A DNA stretch of 64,000 nt from Myroides sp. NP-2 (GTDB lineage: Bacteria; Bacteroidota; Bacteroidia; Flavobacteriales; Flavobacteriaceae), in the NCBI RefSeq assembly GCF_014145665.1, contig NZ_JACHTD010000013.1, forward strand, positions 1-64,000, read 5' to 3'. A program made the translations under genes and the position numbers. This document shows, one piece after another, positions 35,140 through 44,019 of this stretch (position 1 is its first letter; each line of letters begins with the position of its first letter). Below the pieces are notes generated by a model. It was not told where the DNA came from. It worked only from the letters and a program-made list of their open reading frames with translations, and did not search any database.

Positions 35140-35900
35140 TGAGAAAGTTAACTTTATATCTTGTATTTGCTTTGTTTGGCCTAGGCACCTATGCACAAAC
35201 AACGGATTGGCAAAAAGCTTTTGACAAAGTGAATGAAACTTTTCAAAAGGAACACTTTAAAGAAGCCATTGAAGGATACTTGACCCTAGCGAATTCATAT
35301 GAAAACTCGCCAGAGTTGTACTATAACCTCGCCAATGCCTATTATAAATCGGGAGCTTATGTCGACGCAATCTATTACTATGAAAAGGCCTTACAATTGG
35401 CACCTAATATGCAAGAAGCCAAGACAAACCTCAATTTTGCGAAAGAGCACTTAGAAGACGATATCACTATCATTGAAGAATACGACAAAAAAGATATCGC
35501 CCATCAGACGTTGGGCAAACTATCCGTTGATGGTTGGGCCATTATAGCGACGTTGAGTAGTATAGCGTTATTGCTGTTCTTTATCGTGTATTACAAGACA
35601 CACAACAGCAGGAGTAAGCGCATCCTATTCGTTGCTATGTTGCTAAGTGTTATAGTGGGTATTTCGAGTATATACGCTGCTGTTTTTGAAACGAATTATA
35701 CAAAAAACGCCGAAATAGGCCTTGTATATTCAGCCAAAACAGCGCTAAAAGAAGACGCTAAAACTACCTCAACAACAGTCAGAGAACTCCACAAAGGAAC
35801 CAAAGTCTATATGCTGGATCGCAAAGGGCTATGGATTAAGGTTCGCTTAGAAAATCAAGAAACGGGTTGGATAGACAAAGAAGCTATTCGCGAAATTTAA
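35139..35900 (+). CDS. batE: BatE, TPR and SH3-type protein
   Basis: This 253-residue protein has a signal peptide (cut after T-Y-A-Q, ~residue 20), two to three TPR units (~25-105, YYNLANAYYKSGAYVDAIYY), and two transmembrane helices (~130-150 and ~160-180). A C-terminal bacterial SH3-like domain (~190-250: VRELHKGTKVYMLDRKGLWI, then W-I-D-K) may bind peptidoglycan. It shares one base with batD (TAATG). It closes the operon; its stop overlaps that of the convergent cvpA gene. Confidence 0.92.
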   Translation: MRKLTLYLVFALFGLGTYAQTTDWQKAFDKVNETFQKEHFKEAIEGYLTLANSYENSPELYYNLANAYYKSGAYVDAIYYYEKALQLAPNMQEAKTNLNFAKEHLEDDITIIEEYDKKDIAHQTLGKLSVDGWAIIATLSSIALLLFFIVYYKTHNSRSKRILFVAMLLSVIVGISSIYAAVFETNYTKNAEIGLVYSAKTALKEDAKTTSTTVRELHKGTKVYMLDRKGLWIKVRLENQETGWIDKEAIREI

Positions 35901-36445
35901 ATAGACTCAGGCGTAGGTGTTTGCAAAACATCTACGCTTTTTTCAAATAAATAGGCAACCATTTGGAATAAACTAGGAAAAATATGCTCAGAAACAAACA
36001 AGTAGATTTGATAACTTTTTGCTTGATTCAAGGTTTCAGGCGATACGAGAATAAAAAAACTATTGATCTGATCAACGAGTGCATAGAGTAGGCTCATCAC
36101 TAGAATAACGACGAATAGCTGAAAAATTGCTCCCAGCAAGCGATTGAACAAGCCTAAAAAAGCGGCCTCAAAAACTTTAGTTGCAATTTGCGCCGCTAAC
36201 CGAACTACTAAAATTGCGAGGATAAAAGCGATCACAAAAGAAAAGACTGGTAAAAAACTAGATTCCCAACCCCATTGTTGCTGTAAAAAATCTTTCACTA
36301 CATTGGAAAACTTTAAAGCCCCTATCGTCCCTATCAAAAGCGATAAAAAAGCAACAACGGACACAAAAAAACCCTTTTGTACTCCTTTAAACACACCAAA
36401 AGCCAGGGCTAAAACAACTAAAATATCTAATAGCATATCATCCAC
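35897..36445 (-). CDS. CvpA family membrane protein
   Basis: This 182-residue inner-membrane protein has four hydrophobic helices (~5-22, 27-48, 62-85, 100-122) and the CvpA-type start L-D-I-L-V-V-L-A-L-A-F-G-V-F-K-G followed by Q-K-G-F. CvpA was named for colicin V production in E. coli; its molecular role is unclear, with links to envelope stress. The C-terminal ~55 residues lie outside the conserved domain. It overlaps batE by 4 bases at the 3' ends. Confidence 0.85.
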   Translation of the reverse strand: MDDMLLDILVVLALAFGVFKGVQKGFFVSVVAFLSLLIGTIGALKFSNVVKDFLQQQWGWESSFLPVFSFVIAFILAILVVRLAAQIATKVFEAAFLGLFNRLLGAIFQLFVVILVMSLLYALVDQINSFFILVSPETLNQAKSYQIYLFVSEHIFPSLFQMVAYLFEKSVDVLQTPTPESI

Positions 36446-36502
36446 ATTTAATAGTTCACTAAATTATTATTTTTTCTATAAAACTGCATCATTAGGAAAT
36501 TG

Positions 36503-36510
36503 TATCTTTG
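36503..36510 (+). promoter_or_regulatory. Promoter -7 box
   Basis: TATCTTTG matches TAnnTTTG, 21 bases before the ATG at 36532. Confidence 0.6.
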
Positions 36511-36531
36511 TTTACTCAAACAAACAACAAT

Positions 36532-36888
36532 ATGGCAAGAGATGAACAATTAAAAAAGCGATGGGAAGATGTGGTACAAAAAATATCTACTCGCTTTGGC
36601 GATGGCGAAGTCCTCGACTTAGAATCAATCATCTATCTTATTGGAGTTCAGGAATTAGGTAAAATTAAAAAACGATATAAAAAAGACGAAAAAGTTAATT
36701 TAATGCATATCGCAATATGTCGCCTACTTGAGCCCTATGGATATTATGAATTCGATCACTATGACGACGATGGTTGGCCCCATTACAACGTGAAAGAACA
36801 ATTACCTGCACTTCGCGCAGGGGAACAAAGTGTACTGATGAAGGAGGCCATCGTTCAGTACTTCTTAGAGTTAAAATATATTGATTAA
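36532..36888 (+). CDS. Conserved small hypothetical protein next to pheS
   Basis: This 118-residue cytosolic protein of unknown function starts at MARDEQLKKRWEDVVQKIST. The ATG at 36532 is chosen because the longer frame begins inside the promoter box. It has helical ends and a central acidic, aromatic stretch (YGYYEFDHYDDDGWPHYN). No known motif is recognised. It precedes pheS, but pheS has its own promoter box, so the two may be transcribed separately. Confidence 0.7.
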   Translation: MARDEQLKKRWEDVVQKISTRFGDGEVLDLESIIYLIGVQELGKIKKRYKKDEKVNLMHIAICRLLEPYGYYEFDHYDDDGWPHYNVKEQLPALRAGEQSVLMKEAIVQYFLELKYID

Positions 36889-36945
36889 AATGCGCATATA
36901 TAAAAATTTAGCATGCTTTAAATTTTATGTCTAAATGAAAAGCAG

Positions 36946-36953
36946 TAAATTTG
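36946..36953 (+). promoter_or_regulatory. pheS promoter -7 box
   Basis: TAAATTTG matches TAnnTTTG, 18 bases before the chosen ATG. Confidence 0.5.
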
Positions 36954-36971
36954 CCTTTTACTTTACTTAAA

Positions 36972-37988
36972 ATGATAGATAAAATAAAAGAATACATCGG
37001 TGAGGCAGAACATTTCCATACTGATAACAAAGAACAACTAGAAGCTTTTAGAATTAAATTCCTTTCAAAAAAGGGAATTTTAAATGAATTATTTGCCTAC
37101 TTCAAAACCGTTCCTAACGAGCAAAAAAAGGAATTCGGTCAGGCGATTAATACACTAAAAAGCGCCATTGAAACTAAAGTAAAAACCATCCAAGAGGAAT
37201 TAGAATCTAAGAATGTACAAGGATTATATGGCGATTTAACTCGTCCTGGTTATCCGACACTAATTGGATCAAGACACCCAATTTCCCTTGTGAAGAATCA
37301 GATTGTTGATATTTTTAACAGCATAGGTTTTACTATTTCTGAAGGTCCAGAAATTGAAGACGATTGGCATAACTTCTCTGCATTGAACTTTCCTGACTAT
37401 CACCCAGCACGTGATATGCAAGATTCCTTCTTTGTTCAATCGAATCCTCAACACTTATTGCGTACTCACACTTCATCAGTGCAAGCGCGCTATATGGAGG
37501 ATCACAAACCGCCATTGCGAACAATTTCTCCTGGACGCGTATTTAGAAATGAGGATATTTCATCTCGCTCTCACTGTATTTTCCATCAAGTAGAAGGATT
37601 GTACATTGATAAAGATGTGTCTTTTGCTGATCTAAAACAAACCTTATTGTACTTTACAAAAGAGATGTTTGGAAAATCAAAGATTCGCTTGCGTCCTTCT
37701 TATTTCCCGTTTACGGAGCCAAGTGCAGAAGTAGATATCTATTGGGGGTTAAAAACAGAAGTAGACTATCGAATTACAAAAGGAACGGGTTGGCTAGAAA
37801 TCATGGGATGTGGAATGGTTGATCCAAACGTTTTAACCAACTGTAACATCGATGCAAATGAATATAGTGGATTTGCTTTTGGGATGGGAATCGAGCGTAT
37901 TGCTATGTTATTATACCAAATCAGCGATATTCGCATGTTCTACGAAAATGATGTGCGCTTCTTAGAGCAATTCAAATCAAACTTTTAA
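36972..37988 (+). CDS. pheS: Phenylalanyl-tRNA synthetase alpha subunit
   Basis: This class II synthetase catalytic subunit has 338 residues and works as an alpha2-beta2 complex with PheT, which is not in this window. The N-terminal coiled coil is followed by [20 protein letters not shown], then motif 2 [20 protein letters not shown] in part, and motif 3 [14 protein letters not shown] at the end. The ATG at 36972 ([13 protein letters not shown]) is the family start; seven extra codons would reach a TTG inside the promoter. A strong terminator follows, so pheT is encoded elsewhere, as is common in Bacteroidota. Confidence 0.96.
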   Translation: MIDKIKEYIGEAEHFHTDNKEQLEAFRIKFLSKKGILNELFAYFKTVPNEQKKEFGQAINTLKSAIETKVKTIQEELESKNVQGLYGDLTRPGYPTLIGSRHPISLVKNQIVDIFNSIGFTISEGPEIEDDWHNFSALNFPDYHPARDMQDSFFVQSNPQHLLRTHTSSVQARYMEDHKPPLRTISPGRVFRNEDISSRSHCIFHQVEGLYIDKDVSFADLKQTLLYFTKEMFGKSKIRLRPSYFPFTEPSAEVDIYWGLKTEVDYRITKGTGWLEIMGCGMVDPNVLTNCNIDANEYSGFAFGMGIERIAMLLYQISDIRMFYENDVRFLEQFKSNF

Positions 37989-38006
37989 TCGCATTTTATA
38001 CAATAC

Positions 38007-38038
38007 AAAAGCCCGATACAGTGTATCGGGCTTTTTTT
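38007..38038 (+). terminator. Rho-independent terminator of pheS
   Basis: The GC-rich stem AAAAGCCCGATACA / TGTATCGGGCTTTT is followed by a T run. Confidence 0.9.
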
Positions 38039-38095
38039 TGGGAAGTATGTAAAATAAACTAAATTCAGGTCTCCCCCCAATATATCAAACGACTT

Positions 38096-40582
38096 TTAAA
38101 AGTCTTTTTTAAATCCAAACAGTAAGCCATCCTTGAAGAATGCACTACCTTGATAGGCGCGTACATAATCTACTCGAAACCCTTTCATGCTGCGAATACC
38201 GATATTGGACAATCCAACGGTAAACTCTTGGTAAGCTTTCATGTCTGATGTTGTAGCATTGTGATAACCCGCCACTACATTCCATCCCGTCCATTTAAGC
38301 AAAGGCAAACGATTCATAATAAATCCCTTGAAGTTATACTCAAGATGTGTTTCCACGTAGGATTTATTCGTACTCAAGCTGTAATATGGCAACAAATTAA
38401 AAGAACTCATGCGATCATTTTCAATAGTTAAATGCGTCTGATTCCCTGAAAAGTGTTTGCGATCCACATACGAAATATCATCTCCATCAAAGAAGTGCCC
38501 TCCTTTTATGTGATAGGACAACTCCCCCTTATTGCTGAAGGAAAGATCCTGCTTCACTCCAGCCACAACTAAGTCGTAATTATAGCCTTTTAGGTTGCCA
38601 CTAAATGCTTTTTCATAGCCAATATTAATTTTTGGATAAGTGGTATTGGGAATATACCAACGCTTGTCTGGATAAGACACGTATTTCATCCCCAAATTGA
38701 GTGTTAGTCCTAGCTTAAACTTATACAGGTGATGCAATTCAATAGGAGCGCTTAAGGCATTTAAAGGCGCTGTAGGATCGTTGGAGGTATAAGCCCTACT
38801 TCCGGTATAAAAAGATCCATTGGCATTGTTAAACAACGGCTTTCGCTGTTCATATCCCAACTCTGTGCCAAGTGATACTGCTTGATCGAAGAATTTTCCG
38901 TTATAGCCGACATAGACCTCTTCGTTGTTGTAATACTTGGCGAAGTTTTTCCTAAATAGCAAGGAGAATAGACTATTAAACTGCTCACTGATATTATCCG
39001 GATGGAACTGTTTTATTTTAGTTCCCCCTCTGACATACATCAACGATTGATGTAGATCATTCAAGCGATGACTTAGCGTACCATAAGCGCGGAAACGCTC
39101 AGAGGCGAACCCATAATCAAAAGAAGCCTTAGCACTTGTATACGATATCTTGTCCTTTCCATAGAATTGAGCAGATACACCTGAACCCATATAGAAGCCC
39201 TGAACGGTATTAAAACCAATGGTTTCTAAATTAATCAATCCATCGTAAGCAAATCGAAAACGCTCTTCTTTGCTTTTGTAGTTGTATCCCAAAAGAGGAG
39301 AAGTCAGCGTAAATTTATTATAAACTACCCGAAGGCTATCTCTATAAGCTGGCGATTCCTTGCGTTCACGTATGCTATCTTTAAAGTGGTAATCTTGCGC
39401 TTCTTCTGCCGTTAAGGGGTACAAACGATGATTGATCCAAAACTCATCTTCCTTTTTATTGGCATCTTTGGCAAAAGATAAAACTTCCTTACCAAAATCC
39501 GCTCTAGTAAAATTTGGCGCGAAATCGTAGTTGTTGAATACGCTCAAGAACACCCCTTGTCCTTTAAAGCCAAATAAGCTAATCAATATATCCAAGGTTT
39601 GTGAACGCTTGACCCATGTGTTATTCGCTTGGTTATAAAAGAAATTTTGACTTATTGTGATTGATTCGAGAAAGGGTTGTTGTAAACTAATCCCTGTTAC
39701 TGTAAGATCTACTCCATATAAAGCCGCCGAATCATCGACAATATAAATATCTCCGTAGAAAACAGGCTGATTCTTAACTTTAGGAGTTACTTTGATTTTA
39801 TTAATCAATACGCCATTGTCTTTGAAAGTTGCCTCTAAATTAAATCGATAAAAAGAAAATGCTTGATTAGCCAAAGGAGAAATCAGTTGTAGATCAAAAT
39901 CTGCGACGCGAAATTGATTGTCATAGAAATCGTACATCGACTCATCGGCTGTATTAAAACTATAGCCGTTGTTGTTTCCACTAACCTTAGAAGCAATTAT
40001 GTGTTCTTTTAACTGATTTGGTTTTTGATATTTTAATTGGGAGACAGTTTCTGACAAGTAAAGAATCCCTTGGCCTAAGGAATCTAATCCGTTAGCTTTG
40101 TCTTGGCCAACATAGACTTTGTCTTGGACAAATTTGGGTATTTTTAAGCTCTTAATCATACCCTTAGAGTAAAAGTCGGCCGTAAAAGAAGCGACTCCCT
40201 GTGTATTTTTTGCTTTGTTGGCAATCGCACGACGAATAATCTCATCTGCCGGATTTTTTCCTACATTAATGACAATATCGTCCAATTGGAATTCTTCTTC
40301 TTGAAGGACAATATTCAGCGTCAAGGGACGTCCATCGTATTGCACGCTTTTTCTCTCGGTTTTATAGCCTAAGAACTGAAAGACAAGAGTAGCATTGCCC
40401 GTTGATTTTGGCAAAATTTCATATTCTCCTTTGTCGTTACTGATAACTCCTTGTTGTGTTTGCTCTAAAATAACAGTTGCATAACTAATGGGTATTCCTG
40501 CTTGATCAACAAGTGTTCCCCTGACCTGAGCAAAGGAAAACAGGGAAAAGGAACACACCAATAAGGTGATTATTTTTTTCAT
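38096..40582 (-). CDS. DUF5686 outer-membrane protein with carboxypeptidase-regulatory-like domain
   Basis: This 828-residue exported protein has a signal peptide (cut after F-S-F-A-Q, residue ~19), a CarboxypepD_reg-like domain (~20-105: GTLVDQAGIPISYATVILEQ, GEYEILP) and then a long beta-rich part with the DUF5686 pattern. The latter includes NPADEIIRRAIANKAKN near residue 115 and a C-terminal half of amphipathic strands ending in F-G-F-K-K-D-F, a beta-barrel ending. It resembles TonB-dependent receptors in having the N-terminal domain but lacks a plug. Substrate unknown. The ATG at 40582 opens the signal peptide. Confidence 0.8.
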   Translation of the reverse strand: MKKIITLLVCSFSLFSFAQVRGTLVDQAGIPISYATVILEQTQQGVISNDKGEYEILPKSTGNATLVFQFLGYKTERKSVQYDGRPLTLNIVLQEEEFQLDDIVINVGKNPADEIIRRAIANKAKNTQGVASFTADFYSKGMIKSLKIPKFVQDKVYVGQDKANGLDSLGQGILYLSETVSQLKYQKPNQLKEHIIASKVSGNNNGYSFNTADESMYDFYDNQFRVADFDLQLISPLANQAFSFYRFNLEATFKDNGVLINKIKVTPKVKNQPVFYGDIYIVDDSAALYGVDLTVTGISLQQPFLESITISQNFFYNQANNTWVKRSQTLDILISLFGFKGQGVFLSVFNNYDFAPNFTRADFGKEVLSFAKDANKKEDEFWINHRLYPLTAEEAQDYHFKDSIRERKESPAYRDSLRVVYNKFTLTSPLLGYNYKSKEERFRFAYDGLINLETIGFNTVQGFYMGSGVSAQFYGKDKISYTSAKASFDYGFASERFRAYGTLSHRLNDLHQSLMYVRGGTKIKQFHPDNISEQFNSLFSLLFRKNFAKYYNNEEVYVGYNGKFFDQAVSLGTELGYEQRKPLFNNANGSFYTGSRAYTSNDPTAPLNALSAPIELHHLYKFKLGLTLNLGMKYVSYPDKRWYIPNTTYPKINIGYEKAFSGNLKGYNYDLVVAGVKQDLSFSNKGELSYHIKGGHFFDGDDISYVDRKHFSGNQTHLTIENDRMSSFNLLPYYSLSTNKSYVETHLEYNFKGFIMNRLPLLKWTGWNVVAGYHNATTSDMKAYQEFTVGLSNIGIRSMKGFRVDYVRAYQGSAFFKDGLLFGFKKDF

Positions 40583-40732
40583 GTAGTAGATGTTGGTTGA
40601 TACAACATAAGACGTCACCTTAGCTTTTATGTTACATTCCTTTAAGAAAATCTTTCATTTTCAATCATTTATCATATAATAAAAGCGACTTATTTCCGTC
40701 GCTCAACTATTTTATTTATCTGTTTTCTCTTG

Positions 40733-41452
40733 TTATTCCGCAACTATTTTCTTCTTTTGTTCTAGTAAGTCAGCCTCAACTTGAGGAACGACAACTCTTT
40801 TTAGAATATAGAGGTAAAGGACGGTCAAGGTCAGCAGTAAAGATGAAAAAACAACAGAGGATGTCGCGAATACAGGATTGTCTTGTACTGAAAATCGATG
40901 CATTGCAAAGCGAATGACCCAAAAAGTGATTACATAATAGGGCCAAATTTCTAAATTATACAAAACTGAATGCAACAACCACAAAGCTTCCCCTCTTTTT
41001 TTTCGACCTTGTTTTTGACGGTATAAGTGCCACAATTGATAGAACAAGAAAGAAGTACCCAAAAAGAGCAACCCCAATTGTATACTTTCATACGTATCGA
41101 CATTTACCTGATTTATTAGCGCGAACAGCACTAAAAAAAGAGCTAGGGTAACCACAATTTTGGGAACTGTAAAAAAAGACTTCAACAGCGCAAAGCTTTT
41201 TTTGTAATAGGCATTAGTCAGCTGCTTTATTTTCTGCTCGACCACATCGCTGAACCCAAAAACGCCGAACTTTTTAAAAGCAACCTCAAGTGCCTGTTCA
41301 AAAGACAGTTGAGTATCCTTTTGCCACTGCGTTTCGATATCGTTGGCTAAATGATCGACCAATTCCAACTCAACATCGTAAAACTCAACATAGTGTTGAC
41401 GGACAAAGCGGTGAAGTTCTTCTATTTCTTGAAGTGTAATTTTTCTCTCCAT
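40733..41452 (-). CDS. PadR-cassette membrane protein, paralogue 1
   Basis: This 239-residue membrane protein begins with a cytosolic helical domain (MERKITLQEIEELHRFVRQH, then D-V-E-L-E-L-V-D-H-L-A-N-D-I-E) followed by four transmembrane helices. It is the last and most diverged of four tandem paralogues on this strand. An ATG nine codons earlier (41479) also exists and would overlap the previous gene by 16 bases; I prefer 41452 because it aligns with the starts of the other copies. The N-terminal helices recall the HAAS-type prefix domain found on membrane proteins paired with PadR regulators. Function unknown. Confidence 0.72.
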   Translation of the reverse strand: MERKITLQEIEELHRFVRQHYVEFYDVELELVDHLANDIETQWQKDTQLSFEQALEVAFKKFGVFGFSDVVEQKIKQLTNAYYKKSFALLKSFFTVPKIVVTLALFLVLFALINQVNVDTYESIQLGLLFLGTSFLFYQLWHLYRQKQGRKKRGEALWLLHSVLYNLEIWPYYVITFWVIRFAMHRFSVQDNPVFATSSVVFSSLLLTLTVLYLYILKRVVVPQVEADLLEQKKKIVAE

Positions 41453-41463
41453 AGTTTTTCTAT

Positions 41464-42135
41464 TTACAGTAATTGCCATTTGATTTGGTATATTTTTTCT
41501 TTTTTGTAGTCAATTCGCCAATGAATCATATAAAATAACATCACCAATCCGATGAAAATGTAGAAGTAAAAAAACCAATCACCGCTCGCAATGAATTTCA
41601 TTTGAGTGAGTAGCGGCAGCATAACAAATATGCTTTGTACCCATCCGAGTCGTTTAAATTCCACTCGCAAGAACGCACCTGTTGCGGTGTACAACGGAAT
41701 ATCTTTCATCAAACTACGATTGAATATATAAAATATTCCAATACTTATATAAAGGGCAAGTAGTGTCCCTAATCCCCATACGATATCCGCATCTAAGTCT
41801 ATAAAACGATAAAAAAAGCTACCGATCCCTAAAGTGGTTAACGCACCAAAGAAACAAGCTTTCGCTCCCCGTCTTAACCGCTCTTTATTCCACTGCTGAG
41901 CAATAAATTTCGGAATGCCTCTAAAGAAAAAAGAAGCAGGTTTCAACAACTCATCCCATTTTGCAATCACCAAGACAAAAGCTTCATCATAGCGCTTTGC
42001 GTTATGGAGTTCTTTCTCTATATCTGCTGCAATATGATCGACTACTTCGGCGCGAATATCCATGTAATACAAGCGATAGTGTTCTAATAAAAATTGGTCA
42101 ATATGTTGAAGTTGATGTGGTGTAAGTGTTTGCAT
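41464..42135 (-). CDS. PadR-cassette membrane protein, paralogue 2
   Basis: This 223-residue protein has the same plan: an N-terminal helical domain with D-I-R-A-E-V-V-D-H-I-A-A-D-I-E (~26-40), then four transmembrane helices from residue ~95. A G-I-P-K-F-I-A-Q-Q-W stretch before the first helix matches GIPHFILNQL and GIPTCIVKQL in the other copies. It lies 17 bases after paralogue 3 and 11 bases before paralogue 1, so the set is one transcript. Function unknown. Confidence 0.72.
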   Translation of the reverse strand: MQTLTPHQLQHIDQFLLEHYRLYYMDIRAEVVDHIAADIEKELHNAKRYDEAFVLVIAKWDELLKPASFFFRGIPKFIAQQWNKERLRRGAKACFFGALTTLGIGSFFYRFIDLDADIVWGLGTLLALYISIGIFYIFNRSLMKDIPLYTATGAFLRVEFKRLGWVQSIFVMLPLLTQMKFIASGDWFFYFYIFIGLVMLFYMIHWRIDYKKEKIYQIKWQLL

Positions 42136-42152
42136 TCGTGTTCCTATTTAGA

Positions 42153-42794
42153 TTATATAGATTGAGTGTTCACATGGCGATACTGTTGCATCACTTGACT
42201 AGCAAAAAAGACATTCAAGATCAACAAGTGAACAGCTACAACAAGTAGATGATACGGAGACAATAAAACATCTGCTGCAACGTCCTTTCTCAGGTGAAAC
42301 ATCGCAACGGTTAACGAGATAATATTCACCAACATCACACTGCCTAAGGCGTGCATGTAGAACTTCATTTCATAACTCTTTTGCTTAAAAAAGCGCTTTT
42401 GTACCACCACGGGAATAAAAAATCCGAGTAAGATACAGCCAAAACTAATCCAAGGGCTAGGGGTTAATTCCATAACCTGAAAATGTCCAAGGAACCAACT
42501 AGTCAAAAACAAAAGAGCAAAAAAGAAGTAAAATACCGCATCTTTACGACACAATTGCTTTACAATACACGTTGGAATACCTTGTTGTCCCAGCACAGGT
42601 TTTAATTCAAAATGCCATTTTCTCAGCACCTGCTTTTTTGCTTGTGCGTACTCAACCCCTTGCTCAAGGTAGTCCTCAATTTCACAGGCGATATGGTCCA
42701 CAACCTCATCGCGAAATGCTTTGAACTCTAAGTGATACACTTGAAGTAAAAAGGCATCTATTTCTTCTATTTGATTGATATTCAGTTTTTTCAT
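42153..42794 (-). CDS. PadR-cassette membrane protein, paralogue 3
   Basis: This 213-residue protein has the N-terminal motif A-F-R-D-E-V-V-D-H-I-A-C-E-I-E (~23-37), followed by G-I-P-T-C-I-V-K-Q-L and four transmembrane helices. The ATG at 42794 is chosen over a TTG three codons earlier. The shared C-E-I-E ending groups it with paralogue 4, while copies 1 and 2 have A-N/A-D-I-E. It sits third from the regulator end of the cassette. Function unknown. Confidence 0.72.
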   Translation of the reverse strand: MKKLNINQIEEIDAFLLQVYHLEFKAFRDEVVDHIACEIEDYLEQGVEYAQAKKQVLRKWHFELKPVLGQQGIPTCIVKQLCRKDAVFYFFFALLFLTSWFLGHFQVMELTPSPWISFGCILLGFFIPVVVQKRFFKQKSYEMKFYMHALGSVMLVNIISLTVAMFHLRKDVAADVLLSPYHLLVVAVHLLILNVFFASQVMQQYRHVNTQSI

Positions 42795-42862
42795 TTTACA
42801 CAAACTCAGAGATTAAACATAGTACAAAACACCGTTTTACCGTCTTTTGTTCAAGGTATTGG

Positions 42863-43516
42863 TTATTTGACTACCTTGTATTTTTGATATTTACAGTATT
42901 TTCTAAATCGATAGAACAAAAAAGAGTTGAAAATCATATAGTAAACAACAAAAAAACTAAAAGTAAACTGCTGTTGCATGTCCCTCCAGATAAGATAAAA
43001 AACAGTCTCCACAGTTATAAACATAGCACTCGTCATCAAAACGTTCCTTGCTTTGCCTCTAAAAAAATCATAGCGATAATCTTGTACTTGTTTTGATTCT
43101 TTATATATAACAAAAACACCATAGGCATTCGCAATGAACAAACAACTCATCAAAGCCACCTGATTAAATTGTACATACCACACTGCCAATAGCAAGGGAA
43201 TAGATAAAATCCCAGCAATCAGTAGAGATTGAAGCGCTACTATATTGTATTCCCTATTCAATTGATTTAAAATAAAATGGGGAATACCCTTGTATACGCC
43301 TTTATCATTGGCTATCAATCGAACATTCCAAGTTCTAAAAACAAGTGTGGTTGCTTCTTCATAGGTTTCTCCCTGATTCATTAGCTCTTCTATCTCACAA
43401 GCGATGTGATCGAGCACTTCATTGCGAATGTCATCCTGTTGCAACCTGTATTTTTGCAGTAAGCGCTTCTCAATATCCTGCACTTGTTCAAGGGAAATTT
43501 TTATTGTTTGTTCCAT
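42863..43516 (-). CDS. PadR-cassette membrane protein, paralogue 4
   Basis: This 217-residue protein is the first structural gene after the PadR regulator (22-base gap). It has D-I-R-N-E-V-L-D-H-I-A-C-E-I-E (~26-40), G-I-P-H-F-I-L-N-Q-L (~79-88) and four transmembrane helices, ending in a basic tail (RFRKYCKYQKYKVVK). The conserved N-terminal Tyr/Asp/His/Glu pattern is the best clue to a shared partner. No enzymatic motif is seen. Confidence 0.73.
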   Translation of the reverse strand: MEQTIKISLEQVQDIEKRLLQKYRLQQDDIRNEVLDHIACEIEELMNQGETYEEATTLVFRTWNVRLIANDKGVYKGIPHFILNQLNREYNIVALQSLLIAGILSIPLLLAVWYVQFNQVALMSCLFIANAYGVFVIYKESKQVQDYRYDFFRGKARNVLMTSAMFITVETVFYLIWRDMQQQFTFSFFVVYYMIFNSFLFYRFRKYCKYQKYKVVK

Positions 43517-43538
43517 AATACCGTAATTTATTCAATAG

Positions 43539-43874
43539 TTAGGTCAATTTCAGGTTTACGATATTTTGCATATTGCGAATGAAACTTTCTAACTCTTCCA
43601 TTTTATTATCCGTTTCCTTAACACCACTTTCGGTTAGCTTATAGTATTTTCTTACCCTTCCATCGACGCGTTCCATATCTACATCTAAAAACCCTTCAGC
43701 CTCTAACTTGTGTAGCGCTGGATAAAGTGCTCCTTCGGTTAAACTCATCTCCCCTGTGGTAATTTCCTTTACTTTTTGGGTGATTTCATAGCCATACATG
43801 CGGCCATTTTCAGCCAGTAACTTCATGATAATAGTATTTAAGCTACCCTTGTATAATTGTTGTTGCTTTGCCAT
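43539..43874 (-). CDS. PadR family transcriptional regulator
   Basis: This 111-residue DNA-binding protein has the PadR winged helix: YKGSLNTIIMKLLAENGRMY, then G-Y-E-I-T-Q-K-V and LTEGALYPALHKLEAEGFLD, followed by a C-terminal dimer helix. PadR proteins of this short type usually repress their own gene and an adjacent operon, and release DNA on binding a hydrophobic compound. It leads four membrane-protein paralogues, and a perfect palindrome overlaps its promoter, so autoregulation of the whole cassette is the natural reading. Confidence 0.92.
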   Translation of the reverse strand: MAKQQQLYKGSLNTIIMKLLAENGRMYGYEITQKVKEITTGEMSLTEGALYPALHKLEAEGFLDVDMERVDGRVRKYYKLTESGVKETDNKMEELESFIRNMQNIVNLKLT

Positions 43875-43886
43875 ATATAAGAATCT

Positions 43887-43934
43887 TAGGTATACAAATA
43901 TAGTACTTTTTTAATACCTATAACTTATAGGTAT
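43887..43934 (-). promoter_or_regulatory. padR promoter with 21-bp palindromic operator
   Basis: A perfect palindrome ATACCTATA-ACT-TATAGGTAT (43914-43934) covers the -33 region. The -7 box TATATTTG is at 43895-43902 (minus strand). A second half-site, TAGGTATA (43887-43894), lies at the expected transcription start. Binding at both would block the promoter. Confidence 0.75.
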
Positions 43935-43988
43935 AATAATTTTCGCTAATCTGAGTTCTAAAAACTTCCTTTTACTCCACGGGTTTTG

Positions 43989-43996
43989 TATTTTTG
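43989..43996 (+). promoter_or_regulatory. Promoter -7 box of the PaaE-like gene
   Basis: TATTTTTG matches TAnnTTTG, 23 bases before the ATG. Confidence 0.5.
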
Positions 43997-44019
43997 CCCA
44001 AAATAAACAGAACTAAACC

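Noticed and set aside
40733..43516. Sigma/anti-sigma or ABC-transporter system in the PadR cassette
   Set aside because: No sigma factor, Walker motif or permease signature is present in any of the four proteins.
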